Assembly (NCBI GenBank): GCA_935421135.1
Contig: OW285188.1
Coordinates: 16,965,233-17,029,232 of the forward strand
DNA: 64,000 bases
Direction: 5' to 3'
Source: Bugulina stolonifera
Taxonomy: Eukaryota > Bryozoa > Gymnolaemata > Cheilostomatida > Bugulidae
The position numbers and the translations under genes are program-made. Under the pieces are notes generated by a model, which saw only the letters and a program-made list of their open reading frames with translations, was not told the origin of the DNA and searched no databases. Shown here piece by piece: positions 31,229 to 44,100 of this stretch; positions within the stretch are counted from its first letter, which is position 1, and each line of letters starts with the position of its first letter.

Positions 31229-32594
31229 TATAAGGCGTATTCGGATATTGTACAAATAATATTATCTTGTACAAAAAAGGTACCCGATGGCGTCAATGGT
31301 TTGGTTTTCTGGGGATGAAACCCAGGATTTTATCCCAGATACTGGAATGTTGTACTAGAAACGAAAGGGGTTTGATCCGACAACATCTAAATCTATAATG
31401 CATACATCTACATCGCAATCATCGTTAAGTGTGAAAGTAACCATTTGACTAGCTGGTATCTGATGTATCCTAAGTTATTGTAGCTATTTGATCTCAGCTA
31501 TGCAGATGGTTTGATAGTCCATAACATGACTGTGGTAATTGCGTCCTATGGTCCACATGTAGTAGTAAATCGATGATAGAACGATCAAATAGCTCCAGTA
31601 ACTTGGGATACACCAGGTACCGGAGGGTCAAATAATTACTTCACAGCACAATATGAATTCATATTGTGCTGTGAAGTAATTATTTGACCCTCTGGTACCT
31701 TATTATACAATATTATATATTATGTAATACCTGCATACATGTGTCACTTTGTCACTAATTTTATACCAGACTCTCTTGTCTTAGCAGATTAAATTCTGAA
31801 ATGACTACTTTTATAAGCCTATATAGAATGTAAGATAATTGTATTATGCTAATTATTGGCAATAAAATAAAATATAATGTTTTGACTGGATAGCATTGAG
31901 TAAAAAGTAGTGAACAAGATTTGGAGGAGGAATCAAGATTGACTGTTATAAATGTACACGATTGTATGTATGTATGTAGAAAAATATGGTTATTTTATGT
32001 ATTTGTAATGATAGTAAAAATTTAGGGAACCAGATGGCGTCAATGGTTTATTTTCTGGGGTTGAAACCCAGGATCCTGTTCCAGACATTGGCAAATTTTT
32101 CAGGAACGTGTGGGGTTTGATCCCCTACACTGATTAAATTCAGGTAGAGGATACTAATATTTATCATTGAAGTAACCATTTTGACTAGCTAGCACCCTGT
32201 GCAGACAATGTTATTATAGCTATTTTATCTTTCTATCATGGATTTACTACTATATGTGAACCATAGGACACAATCACCACAGTCATGTTATGGACTATCA
32301 AACCATCTGCATAGCTGAGATCAAATAGCTACAATAACTTGGGATACATCAGGTACCAGCTAGTCAAATGGTTACTTTATAAATCATACCAAAAGTCATA
32401 ATTGCTGCACAAATGTTCATGAATGATAGATTTACAAGTTGTGGGATCAAACCCCACTTGCTTCCAGCACAATATTCCAGTATCTGGAGCAGAACCCTGG
32501 GTTTCAATCCCAGAAACCGAACCATTGACGCCATCTGGTATCTTTTTTTGTACAAAATAATATTATTTGTGCAATATCCGAATACGCCTTATAA
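31229..32594. mobile_element. Foldback-type element with about 390-bp inverted arms
   Basis: The left arm (31229 to about 31620) starts TTATAAGGCGTATTCGGATA; the right arm (about 32200-32594) is its reverse complement ending in the mirrored sequence. Shared internal blocks include GATGGCGTCAATGGTTT, CCAGATACTGGAAT, CATTTGACTAGCTGGTA and GTAGCTATTTGATCTCAGC. A third, direct partial copy lies inside at 32025-32225. No transposase. Confidence 0.75.
31615..31700. repeat. 86-bp near-perfect palindrome
   Basis: Centred on GAATTC (31657/31658). Arms read AGGTACCGGAGGGTCAAATA inward with essentially one mismatch. Part of one arm (ATTGTGCTG.GAAGTAATTATTTG) recurs at about 33545-33580. Confidence 0.9.
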
Positions 32595-32857
32595 TTATAA
32601 AATATCAATAATACTATACAAGTATTTCTTTGTTAAAATTTTTCATGAATTAATTTCAATTTGGTGGCAACCAAGAGATGTTTCCACAGTGAGGAAATAT
32701 TTTTGTCCTTGTTTGAGGTTTGGGCCCGAGGCTTTGCTATACGACAACCTCTCGCTTAGCCCAGTTGACAGGTCTAGCCAACCACTCCTAGACCCTTCCT
32801 ACACCCGTATCATCATCAGTACTCTTGTGCAGCATTACAATGATAGGGTGCCCTAAA

Positions 32858-33090
32858 ACTGACAGGAATAACTCTGGCAGGGGTAGTAGTGTTTGATACA
32901 ATATACAGACAAATGCAACAAAGTAAAGCAGCCTATGATTTATGGAATTTCTTACTTCTAAACCAGATGATTGGGTATAATAACAGCTAAATTTGAATGA
33001 TAGCTACTTTACATGTACTTACCTTACAAATGCACTTACCTTACATGTACTTACCTTACATACACCTACCTTAGAAGTCATGTATTTCAT
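32858..33090 (+). pseudogene. Dead copy of the Shisa-like transmembrane exon and 3' flank
   Basis: ACTGACAGGAATAACTCTGG and GCAGGGGTAGTAGTGTTTG match exon 5 of paralogue C (30185 onward). After the membrane segment the copy diverges, then resumes with CTTCTAAACCAGATGATTGG and the TTACCTTACATGTACTTACC repeats of the 3' flank. No start, no acceptor, and a shifted frame. Confidence 0.7.
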
Positions 33091-33599
33091 ATTTCATTTG
33101 ACTAGCTGGTACCTTGATCTTACAGCTATTTTATCTCAGTTATAGCATTACTGCAACAGCAAGGGACACAAGTGTTATAATAATAGTAGTCAAGGGTGAG
33201 ATGGGGGTGCAGGTACAATCTATATAATTATGTTTCAACACTTTCATTTTTTATTTCCTTTACTTATCATCAACAATAAACAAAAATAGTTAACAACAAC
33301 CAGATTTGATTGTTATCTCTGAAAAAATCCCAGCAGTCCGGATTGGGAATGTTTCGTTTGCGTCCATTTCCTCTCGCTTTAAATTGAAGGACAGTTGTCT
33401 AGAATTTGGTTTTGAAATTACCGGTGTGTCTAATGCCTAGTTTTTAGTGTTGCTGCTGCGAGTAGGGAACTTAAGCTATGCGAGCTCTTCTCGCAAAGAG
33501 GTAAGATTACTGGTAAGGGTCGGTCACCACAACATGCATGTATTATATTCACATTGTGCTGCATGAAGTAATTATTTGGCCATTGGTGCCATTGGTGCC

Positions 33600-33950
33600 A
33601 CTGGTGTATTGCATTGTAGCTATTTTATCGTTCTATATCATCGATTTACTACTACATGTGGACCATGGGACACAATTAACACAGTCATGTTATGTACTAT
33701 CAAACCATCTGCATAGCTAAGATCAAATAGCTACAATAACTTGGGATACATCAGGTACCAGCTAGTCAAATGGTTACTTTATAAATCATACAAACCATGA
33801 ATGAATGATGGATTTAGATGTTGTGGGATCAAACCCCACTCGTTCCTAAGCACAACTTTCCAGTATCTGGAACAGAACCCAGAAACAAAACCATTGACAC
33901 CATCTGGTATCTTTTTTGTACAAAATAATTATTTGTGGATGATAATGATT
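33600..33950 (-). repeat. Partial copy of the foldback-element arm
   Basis: Shares AGGTACCAGCTAGTCAAATGG, GTGGGATCAAACCCCACT, CCAGTATCTGGAACAGAACC and CCATTGACACCATCTGGTAT with the right arm at 32200-32594. Confidence 0.7.
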
Positions 33951-34466
33951 ATAATATAATCAATAATACAAGTATTCCTCTGTAAAAATTTTTCATGAAA
34001 CAAATTTAATTTGGGGCAACCAAGGGATGCTTCCACAGTGGAAGAATATTTTGTCCTTGTTTGGAGATTAAAACCGAGGCTCTACTATGCAACTACTTTT
34101 CACTTAGCCCAGTGGACAAATACACTCACAGCTATTATACATGCACCATATTCACACGTGACCAGTACCTGTTTACTAAATATGTACCCCTTTAAATATT
34201 GAATTTAATTGCATGGCTTGTGTAACAGGAAATGACATACCCATGTATCTGAAGGCCTTATTCTTTAGAGTTTAAATTGATGTTATGCAAGTTCTGACAA
34301 AAGCACAGCTGTGTTACACAATAGAAAGATAGAATTGTAAAACGTATGTTATATTATTACATAGAGATACATACATGTATACAGAGAGTTGGAGATGATT
34401 GGTGTGAGCATTGTATTTTGTTCCACACTTCTGGTACAAATAAGAATACTTAGATTTACCCTGCAA

Positions 34467-34600
34467 ATCCGTTCGTCTGTACTCGGCCTCCCAATGCGTC
34501 TGGAAACAGTACAACTGAAAGTCCCACTAATAAAATTTTGCCTGCCCATTATTTGACAAATCTGAACTCTGAGCTGTTGAAGTCTGAACTCCTCACAGTG
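34467..34600 (+). pseudogene. Dead copy of the Shisa-like cysteine exon
   Basis: ATCCGTTCGTCTGTACTCGG followed by CCTCCCAATG and GGAAACAGTACAACTGAAAG matches exon 4 of paralogues B and C. The acceptor TAG is replaced by CAA, frame is lost after about 20 codons (TTTTGCCTGCCCATTATTTG) and the CC..CC half is missing. Confidence 0.75.
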
Positions 34601-34684
34601 TGCACCAGTAATGGTATGATGGGCAGAGATTCTTTTACTGCATGCATAATTTGATAGTATAAACTCATTTATTTGTAATCTCAA

Positions 34685-35030
34685 CTGCATCTAGTCTCAG
34701 CTATTTGATCGTTCTATCATAGGTTTACTACTACATGTGGATCATAGGACACAATTAACACAGTCATGTTATAGACTATCAAGCCATCTGCATAGCTGAG
34801 ATCAAATAGCTACAATAATTTGGGATACATCAGGTACCAGCTAGTCAAATGGTTACTTTGACACTTAACGATGATTGCGATGTAGATGTATGCATTATAG
34901 ATTTAGATGTTGTTGGATCAAACCCCTTTCGTTTCTAGTACAACATTCCAGTATCTGAAATATAATCCTGGGTTTCATCCCCAAAAACAAAACCATTGAC
35001 GCCATCTGGTATCCTTTTCATATTATAATG
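34685..35030 (-). repeat. Second partial copy of the foldback-element arm
   Basis: Contains CAGCTAGTCAAATGGTTACT, TGTTGGATCAAACCCC and CCATTGACGCCATCTGGTAT in the same order as the copies at 32200-32594 and 33600-33950. Confidence 0.7.
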
Positions 35031-35269
35031 AAGTTACATGAATTATATATTTTTGATAATAATCATATTTTATATTCAGATATTATAAAACTGAGAAAAA
35101 CAATTTTTGTCTCACAATAACTTTTTTTTTGTTTATTTTATCAATAATATAATAATATACAGTACATGTCATCAAAAAAGGAGGAAATTTCCAAAGGAGG
35201 TAAATGATGTGTCCCATATGCACTTACTCAAAACATTTAACAAGTAACAGTCCATCCAACTCACAACTC

Positions 35270-35630
35270 CCCATCCTGACAAAGGTCCTGATATAATATA
35301 TGTAGCATTAATATGGTTTTTCCAGTTTAAATGCGAGTCAATAGTTATTCCAAAAAGTTTTATGGTTTATGACTATAAAATTGGCATCTAAAAGTCTATT
35401 GGGCATTAGGACATAGGTCTAGTTTGTTTTGGGAGCTTGTTAAAATAACATATTGAGTTCTTGACATATTTATGGTCAACTTATTATTGTTCTATACACC
35501 ATTTTGTGAAATGATTCAAGGTCTAAATTTATTTCTGAAACAATATCATTTAAATCTTTAAATTCAACAAATAAATTAGTGACGTCCTCATAGAGATACA
35601 GAGTTAGAATTTCTATCTATTTTCTACAGC
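35270..35630 (-). pseudogene. Decayed non-LTR retrotransposon (LINE) reverse transcriptase fragment
   Basis: On the minus strand a broken frame gives LYLYEDVTNLFVEF (compare the YADDTNLF catalytic motif), DLNDIVSEINLDLESF, then after stops PKTN and further remnants FWNNY and FKLEKPY at the spacing usual for the RT thumb of CR1/Jockey-like LINEs. At least four stops. Identification is by motif order only. Confidence 0.55.
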
Positions 35631-37265
35631 GTTAGGCGCTGTTTGTGATTTGCCATACAAGAAGCAAACTCTGCCAACATCACTTTTTATGAAGAACAGA
35701 GGCTATTTTATTCACTTTTTAGTTCTACAGCAGTGATTTTATTTACAGATTAAGAGATGATGTCTGCAACAATGATTGTGTGCTCATTTATATGTATATA
35801 GCACAGCAACAATCTATAGTAAATACCCTACTTCTTCTGCACACAATTTTATCTATGTTGGTGTACAGTACAAGTATAATTGATCGGCTAGGCTACTGAA
35901 GATACTGAACAGCAAAAATTATGACAAGTGTTTGGAGTTGTCTTACCAGCAAATTAAAATATCCAGTTCACATTTCATTTGAGTTGTCATCCCAGATTCT
36001 GTAAACAACTTTGCTCTATTTTTTTGTAATTGTATACCAACAGCAGCTTTACCTGCTATGCAATGATACCCATCTTCACCCATTTGGTTAGAAGTTGTCT
36101 ACTTCTGCTTATTTAAACAGGTTCATAGTACCAGTACCTAGCAGTATATATTCCATACCCAATAAATCACTTGTTATTTACTTCAATGTATTACTGTGAC
36201 TGATTACTGAAGTCTGTGTCTACCTGTAATGTACTTACATACACTTACCTGTAATGTACTTACATGTACTTACCTGTAATGTACTTACATGTACTTGTAT
36301 ATACAATGGTGTAATGGTTGCATGTTGGTACTAAACTTTACTTACAATGTAAATTGAATGGGTATAATCAGCAATCACTATAACAGAGATGTACTATTGT
36401 AGATGCTACACGTACCCACTGTATACGTTGAAAAATTTGTAACTTTTTGAACTTCATATAAGACAGGCTGCCTTGAAGTTCCAAACCACATGTAAATGTC
36501 CCAAAGGATTAATCAGTTGCTATGTATCCAGTTACAACTATTCCATTTACTAACAACTTCCTTACTAGCTGCATTAATAATTTGACACAATATTTGCTAT
36601 AGCATTTCTATTCAAATGTCAATGATAACCATTGATAGCCGCTGATAATCACCAAACACTCATTTAGTCCAGTTTATTATATTCACAGTGTACGTACTAC
36701 TATTATGAAGTTAAGCTGTTAGCAAAACTGGGGTTGCCAAGGACTGTATTACTATTATATGCATGCAGAAAGTTTAGTTGTACCTGCGTTCGTTCATTGG
36801 GCTACCCCTCCAACTGAGTGCCACCACACCAAAATATATTTTTGTTATTATAAAAGAATTAATAAAATTATTAATGTTTGCTGATGCTAGCAAAGAATGC
36901 AGTACAATTATACATTTAATATCACATCCTATGAATTTGAATATGACTCTTTATACATACTATCATCTACATGTACATTGTATATTATGATAGCGCAGAA
37001 TTATGTAGGCCTAAAGTCATGCAAAATATAACATATTAAATGAAACAAGCAACAAATTCATTAGCATATATCATAACTAGGCCCATTGGATCACATATTT
37101 CTATACAATTATAGTGTAGGCGTATTACTACTCTTATAATAATAGTTGAAGCATTAATTTCTGTATGTATTGACTATTGAACACCTCTCTACTCACAATG
37201 GGACCTATGCTAATATTGATCAATATGGTTTGTTAAGATTGCAATAGCGCCCTGTCCATATTATT
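35631..37265. other. Intergenic AT-rich sequence
   Basis: Contains a few ACTTACATGTACTTACCTGTAATGT repeats (about 36215-36300, unit about 20 bases). No gene recognised. The 3' end of the minus-strand coiled-coil gene abuts at 37266. Confidence 0.5.
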
Positions 37266-40200
37266 TTACTCCTCCGCATATCTCACAGTCGATGCCACAC
37301 TATTAACTCTAGATATCAAGTCTTGGGTACGCCTACTGTCTTCCATTACTGGAACCAAGGCCGACTCGACCTGCTGTTTCTCCGAACGCTTACTATCGAT
37401 GACTTGTTCAAGTCTTCCACATTTGACTTGTATCTGATCTGTATATCTTATGATGCATGGCTTGACCTCTAGCTCTATACTCAAGTCTTCATTCATCAAC
37501 TCTTTCTCGTACATTTTCATTTTAACATCCCGATGTAGTTTAAGTATTTGTAGTTCGTTACTGTGTATAGTTTTGCTCATTTCCTGTCTCTTAACGTCAT
37601 CAGACTTCAGCACACTTCTCTGATCTTTGAGCTCTTCATTCTCTACAGTTAGAAGATGTATTCTAGAATTTATCTGTTTTATTGTTTGATCTAAATGGTG
37701 AGTTTTAGACATCAACTCATTTGGTCTCTCCTCTCGGTCGGCCAACATCTGCAGATCAGTTGACTCCGCCTGTAGTTCTTCTTCCTCACTCTTGATCTCT
37801 TCACTTAAACCGGATAGTTTCTCCGTCAGCACCGACTTGACTCGTTCTAACTTGTTGTATTTAGTCTCCAGATCTAGCACCTTATTAGAGGCACGTTCTA
37901 ACCACTGTTGTGCCAGCAAGGCTGCATTACTACACTTCAGTAGAATATCGGGAACCAGCCTTAGCATATTGATCACCTCCTTCGGGCATTGACCAGACAC
38001 ACTAATCTGACTCTTGAGTGAGAACAATGTTGCGTTGATTTCATTCTCATCCTCTAATAATAGTTGCCAGCGCTGTCTCAGATATACTAACCGACTTGCC
38101 ATGTTCTCCACTTCAGTAAAGTCATATAAATCTTTTACTTCTGGTAAATCATCCTTAAATTTTAATACCGACGACGCACTTGATACACGTTTTTCTGTTA
38201 AAGTAGTCGCTTCTCTGTTGGTTAATGCTTCTTCAAGATTTGACTTTTGCCTTACATGTTGATAGTGTTTAGTTAGGGGTAAATAGATTCTTTCATCAAA
38301 GTTTGTTTTCAATTCCTTCATATATTCCATATTATTCAAAAACCATTTGGCGTAAACAATAGTGGGAAGACTTTCATCGTAGTTTGGTATCAGTTTTCTA
38401 AGCTGATATATTGAATTAGCATAAATGCCATCGGCAGATTTTAGTTGACCAATCATGGTTTCGGCCATCTGACTAGAGTATGACTGTTTGCATAGCTTTA
38501 CTTTCTCGGTGAAAGTTTCAATCTGACTCTTGATCCACTCCCTTTTTTCTTGCTCCCCTAGTCCCATCAACTTTGTCTATGAAAACATAAATTTATACGA
38601 AATCACCAGAATCCACAATATTATAATAACTACAATATATTAATGCTGCTGAATACAATATGAATTATTACTGCAGTGAAAGAATGTACATCTCTAAATC
38701 AATACTATATATTCAACTATAAACTGGTATTTACCAATACACTCCATGGATTATAGGTCTATAACCTGAATGCAAATATACAGGCAAGTATAATGTCTGT
38801 TTGTTCAGTTTTATATCTTGGTTATTTAAACAAAGTAGCTCTAATAGATTTCCTGAGCTAAATGTGTATCAGATTTCCTCTACTGTGAGAGAGATAGCAT
38901 TGTAGTTCACATGTTACAACGAATCTGAGGGCACAAAATAAAAACTGTGCCCATCTTCAACCCTGTTGAACCACCAACAAATCTTGAAAAATCCAAACAG
39001 TGAGTCCACAACCAGCTCATTTCTACGCCGAGTTCTTCATCACAAAGTGTAAACTACATAGCATAAGACTCTGTTTAACAATTCAACATGAAATCAACAA
39101 ATCAGGGAAAAAGATACGAAAATTCTATTTCAGCTCATCTATTTAGTACATGTGATTAACTCTATCCATATTTCATATGCCGGGTATACAATAATATACA
39201 TGTACATGTAATACTGTGTTGGGGAGAACCTGCTGGTCATGTGACTAATAATTGAGTTTTACTCATACCAACATCACCCTCTTCCATCAATAAAACAATG
39301 GTGGAGAAGCAGTATCAACAGTTATGTGTTAAATCATGGGGATGTATCGCATACCAACAGGGTTGGGAATCGCCAATAGCATTCGATATTCGATGGTGAT
39401 TTTCTTTGGTCTATTCACCATCGATTCCACCTAATCATTGGTTTCCAACAAAGCCATCGAAATGCATGTATTCGTTGGTTTTATAGGGTTACAGCTGCAT
39501 TCGATTGTCACTAAGCTGCTAATTAATCTGCTAGTGTTTAGTACAGGAAATAAATGAAAAGCCTTGTAGCTTAGTTCTTATCTTTTTAATACAAAAAATG
39601 ATGATGAGCTGTTTTATTTAATAACAAAATAATAGCTTCTAAATGCAAGCTAGGATAAAATGTGAGTGGCTAGCACCAAATAAGAAATAATAGCCTGGAA
39701 TTTCTGGCTAAGATTTGCAGTGCATATAAATATTTGGAGGCTAAAAAGAAACATAAAGGTAGAGGAGATAACTCTAAACTATGAGAAAATGCAAATAAAA
39801 CTGGTAATATTAGGCACAGTTGTTATAACATTTTAAAGTTACTTTAAAATGTTATAACAACTGTGCCTAATATTACCATGATTTTAGAAAATGCACATGT
39901 ATATGGGTATAATTTTTGTAAAAATGGAGAAATTTATTGTCTTTACTAATTCTGTCTATTACTTAGTAAGTAATAGACAGAATTAGTAAAGACAATAAAT
40001 TTCTCCATTTTTACAAAAATTATACCCATATACATGTGCATTTTCTAAAATCATCATCGATTGTAAAATCGATTGAAGTACAATCATTGATTTGGTAAAG
40101 TAACAATCGAATGCTTGTATTCCTTGGTTTAGTCAGCATAATCGAAAATCGGAAATCGAATGCAAAAGTAGATCAAAGTTCCCAACCCTGCATACCAACC

Positions 40201-41153
40201 AACAAAAAATATGTTTGCGATCGAAGCGTAGATTTTGATTCACCCATAATGATATGTAAATAAACAACAAGAGTGCATTTGCTAAATTTCATTTTCTTCA
40301 TAAAGCGTTGAATGTGAAATATTTTGAATTGAATATGTTTTTCATTTATGTAAAATATAAGATGTAAAGTGGATTTGACCTCCTATGCTATTTCAAAATG
40401 TTTTGCTAACTGCAAAACTGATTTGTGTACTACCTGAGTTATTGGAAATCATATTGTAGCCAAAACTCGATCGAAAATTCCCTTTACAGTACTGCTTAGC
40501 ATTGTGATCAACATCTAAAAAGTATCCATATTACTATAGTACAATGAAGTATTATGAAGAAAGATCGATATAAAACGAATGGGAAACTAAAGCTATAGTT
40601 TTTAAAGGGGGGGGGGGGGGAGGGAGGTACTGCTTCCCCAGTGAACAAAGCAAAGTGGCCTCAAGCTCAAATCTGTTTGTGGGGACCCCTCCCTTTTGTC
40701 ATACTCACCTTCTCTTCTCACTCCTATAATATATTATTTTTCCAGCTATCCACTAATATTGTTTAACTTTAACCTACGGCCCTGAAAATGACCAACAAAT
40801 AGAGAGACATATAAGCCTCCCAATTTCAATCCACCTCACAATAGTATTGTGTAAATTATTTTTCTTGCATCTGATGACGTCTTTCGTTTAACAGAAACAA
40901 AAAAAATTACTGCTTTGTATCATATTAGTAAGATTTAGTATTTAAAAAGTTGGGAAATAATATTTTTATCTTGTATACTATAATGTGGTATACTATCAGG
41001 TATTACCTGTATCGCTATACTGCTAGTTGAGTTTTGGACTCTCTCTGTGTGAGGTGTCTCAACTGTGAGTGTTACAGCCCCACTCTCGTTATCCAAATTC
41101 TTAGCTGACGACATGGCTCTGGCAGCCATGTTGCTTTTACCACAACTCTGCAC
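37266..41153 (-). CDS. Two-exon coiled-coil protein of unknown function
   Basis: Exon 1 is 41153-41007 (donor GTAATACC) and exon 2 is 38576-37266 (acceptor TTTTCATAG, stop TAA). They join in phase 0 to give about 485 residues. Exon 1 encodes a Ser/Thr-rich leader with two candidate starts (41153 and 41129). Exon 2 is almost entirely charged alpha-helix with heptad-like spacing: residues about 50-250 include YAKWFLNNMEYMKEL and MASRLVYLRQRWQLLLEDEN, and a longer coiled coil follows (VLDLETKYNKLERVKSVLTE, then EEIKSEEEELQAEST). No enzyme motif, signal peptide or membrane segment. A structural or scaffold protein (cytoskeletal, centrosomal or ciliary) is plausible but unproven. The 2.4-kb intron carries a complete hAT-type MITE. 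Confidence 0.75.
39358..40190. mobile_element. hAT-type MITE, copy 2, complete, with internal hairpins
   Basis: Terminal inverted repeats CAGGGTTGGGAA / TTCCCAACCCTG and an exact eight-base target duplication CATACCAA (39350-39357 and 40191-40198), both hallmarks of hAT elements. Compared with the copy at 19916 it contains two inverted duplications: arms centred near 39838/39839 (TTATAACATTTTAAAGT...) and longer arms centred near 39965 (about 85 bases each). No transposase. Confidence 0.9.
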
Positions 41154-44100
41154 TCACTAACATAACTACAATTTAATTTCACTCAGTAATCATAATATGA
41201 ACTCAGGGATTAATCTAGAGTGTATTGCCATACTTAGCGTGTACAATAGAGTAACTGTTTGTTCAATAACTTCAGTTAAATATTATGAATAAGCACAATT
41301 GACAACAAGCTTGATTAGTAATCTCAAAATTTTAAATGACTTTACTTACTAGCAAAACGTAATAAGCAAAATTCCAAATCATGTCTCTATAATGAATAAT
41401 CATTATTATAAGTCTGTAATGGTTAACACACCTGCCAGCATTATCCATGCTCACTGAAAATAATTGAATGATTTCTAAGTGCAGCACTCACAACCACGTC
41501 TAATATTGAACAGCCTATCCGAGTTCTGTATAGTGATTGCCAAGAAAATTCAACAAAGTCACATGCACATAATATAGCTTATGTGAAATCACCATCCAGA
41601 TAGCCTTGCCTCACTGGAAACATGTCCTACAACACTATTTCGCTGGCAATCAGTATATGACAGTTTTTGTCAACAACAAGTAGGCCTACATTATAGCTGC
41701 TTTGAACTAGGGTAACACAATTAATCTTAACAAATATTGAGAATCTGAGCATTAGTAATAATATATTGAAGAATAATTTGTAATTCGATATGCATAGAAT
41801 AACTTTCACTTGGGGATCAAATTGTTTCTCTTTCTAAACTTTGGTGGAGGACATAACTCTTCAGTTGGGTGTACTGCTGTAAAGGACATAACTCTTCAGT
41901 TTGGTGTAATTGCTGTAGAGGACATAACTCTTCAGTTTTGAGTCCCTTGTGGTTGCTAATAGACTAAGTAATCTATGATATTGGCAAGCTTCACTTCTCT
42001 CAACCCATAGATCAGATCTGCTTCAGTAATAAGAAATTTCTCAGGTAGAACATCAGACTAGAGAACATTAGAGGCTGTACATATTGCAGTGTATGCACTG
42101 GGGATATCTCTTAGGTGCATTCTACTTCCATGAGTCTCAGACTCCTAAGCAGTGATGTAGTGGTAAAGATATTTTTACTTAGGTTGTGCTTCGTAAAATC
42201 ACTGAAATGTCTCTCTATGAGTATTAAATGAATATAACCTAAAACTGAGTAAAATAAGCAATATTAAACTAAACAGTGTTGAGTAGCCTCACAGTAATCA
42301 AGGCTGAACACTTCCAAAATATTTGCCAATGTACTGGCGTCTGGCGAGGTCATCAGTCAGGTATCTGTATCATGCACAAATGTAGGTGTAATTTATTTCA
42401 TTGGACGCTAATGAAGTTCTACCTTCAAGAGAAGTCTTCTGGTCTGCCATACCATGGAGTAACTAGAAATACATTAGATTTATATATAAAATATGACCAT
42501 GAGGTTGTAGGACTGTGCGCAACATGTACATCTCACTAGTTTTACCACAGTTCCACTACATATTACAATGTAACTGTACTCTTGGTTCATTGTAGCATGA
42601 TATTTGGAGTTGTCTTCACATGTTATACTGGAATGATTCTTGTTTTAAATGATATTATTAGGAAGTGGGTGGTGAGACAATGTTATTCAACATGTTATTG
42701 CCAAAACCTGTGAGAAGACAGCAGAAATTAAGAAGCAAATCCAAGTAGGAAATCATTTGAATTGAATAGAAAAGGCAACTTCAAACAGATCGTCCATTAA
42801 CATGTCAGGTGCAGGTAGAACCTACAGCTAGACCCATTGATTAGATCAATGATGCAAACATTATCTTTATAACACTGATATTGCACATTGCCAACTAACT
42901 AACTAACTTTCTAAAGGAAACCTATATACCTAGAACATATACGTAAATAAAATGTCTTCCACAAGAAGTGATCAGGTGGATGGCTAGGCCAAATAATGGC
43001 TGATATAAGAAACCATCATGGTTCATTAAATGGGGAATAAAATGTGAATATGGTAATAGTGACAACACAAAACTCTGGTTTTGGTAAGACATACATAGAT
43101 CTCTTTGATTTATTTAGTAATGTGACATACAATCATGTAGTTCACTCAACAATGAAATTATCAATTATATGTTATACATGAGCAGATAACTCTAAACCAA
43201 TGCCCAAAAGTTGTAGCTGCACAATTTAGGGCTATATACACATATCTAAAATAAAGTAAACTGTAGACAATGTCGTCACCACAATGTGTAAAGTTTTGGC
43301 ACACGGAAGCATTTACCAACCACAATACCACATCCAATTAAAAAATAGTTAGCAACATTTTACAGTGTAGATATTATGTTAAATTTAGTTGGATCCTCAA
43401 CTTGCAGTCTTACACAGTTGAGGGGGTCATGTTCAAGGGAGATACACAATGTAGATAGGTAGGTGAAAGCAAATGAAGGACAACAATGTATCTGCCTGAA
43501 GTTGTACATCAGTAGTTTCAGCAAATAACCACTTAGGCTAGGGGAATGAGGATTATATTTGTTTCCTATCGAATGTCTTCAAGCATCCTACAAGATCATT
43601 TGTATCCTGGATGTACCTAAATCCTATAAGTATCAAGAGTTTTAGTAGAAACCTGCTGCTAATAAGCTCCTAATAAATGCATGAAACAGAATTAAGTTAG
43701 CGAGGTTAGCGAGACATTAGTACATGGATGCTACTTAAACACCGCACTATGTGTAAATCATATCAACCATATCCGATAGGAACCAATGAGGCGGAGTCTA
43801 ATTAACGGAGGGGTGTGTGGTCCAACATTCTAACATTATCAATATTTTAATATTTCCCAAATGTTCTATTCAAAAAAATGTTCCTCCAGCATAGGATCAA
43901 TGTTAGAAATATGCCTCTAGAACCAAATAGATGCTGCTTAAAATTAAAAGCTCACTATGGAGTGGAATCAATCTAGTAACATACAACAGGATAGATAAAT
44001 GGAAAAGCATTGTTATATAAAAGTACAAACTAACAACCAAGCTGTCATTTACACATACCTGTAATGTTTGTCAGCTGGTTACACCTCTTTCGACAGGTTT

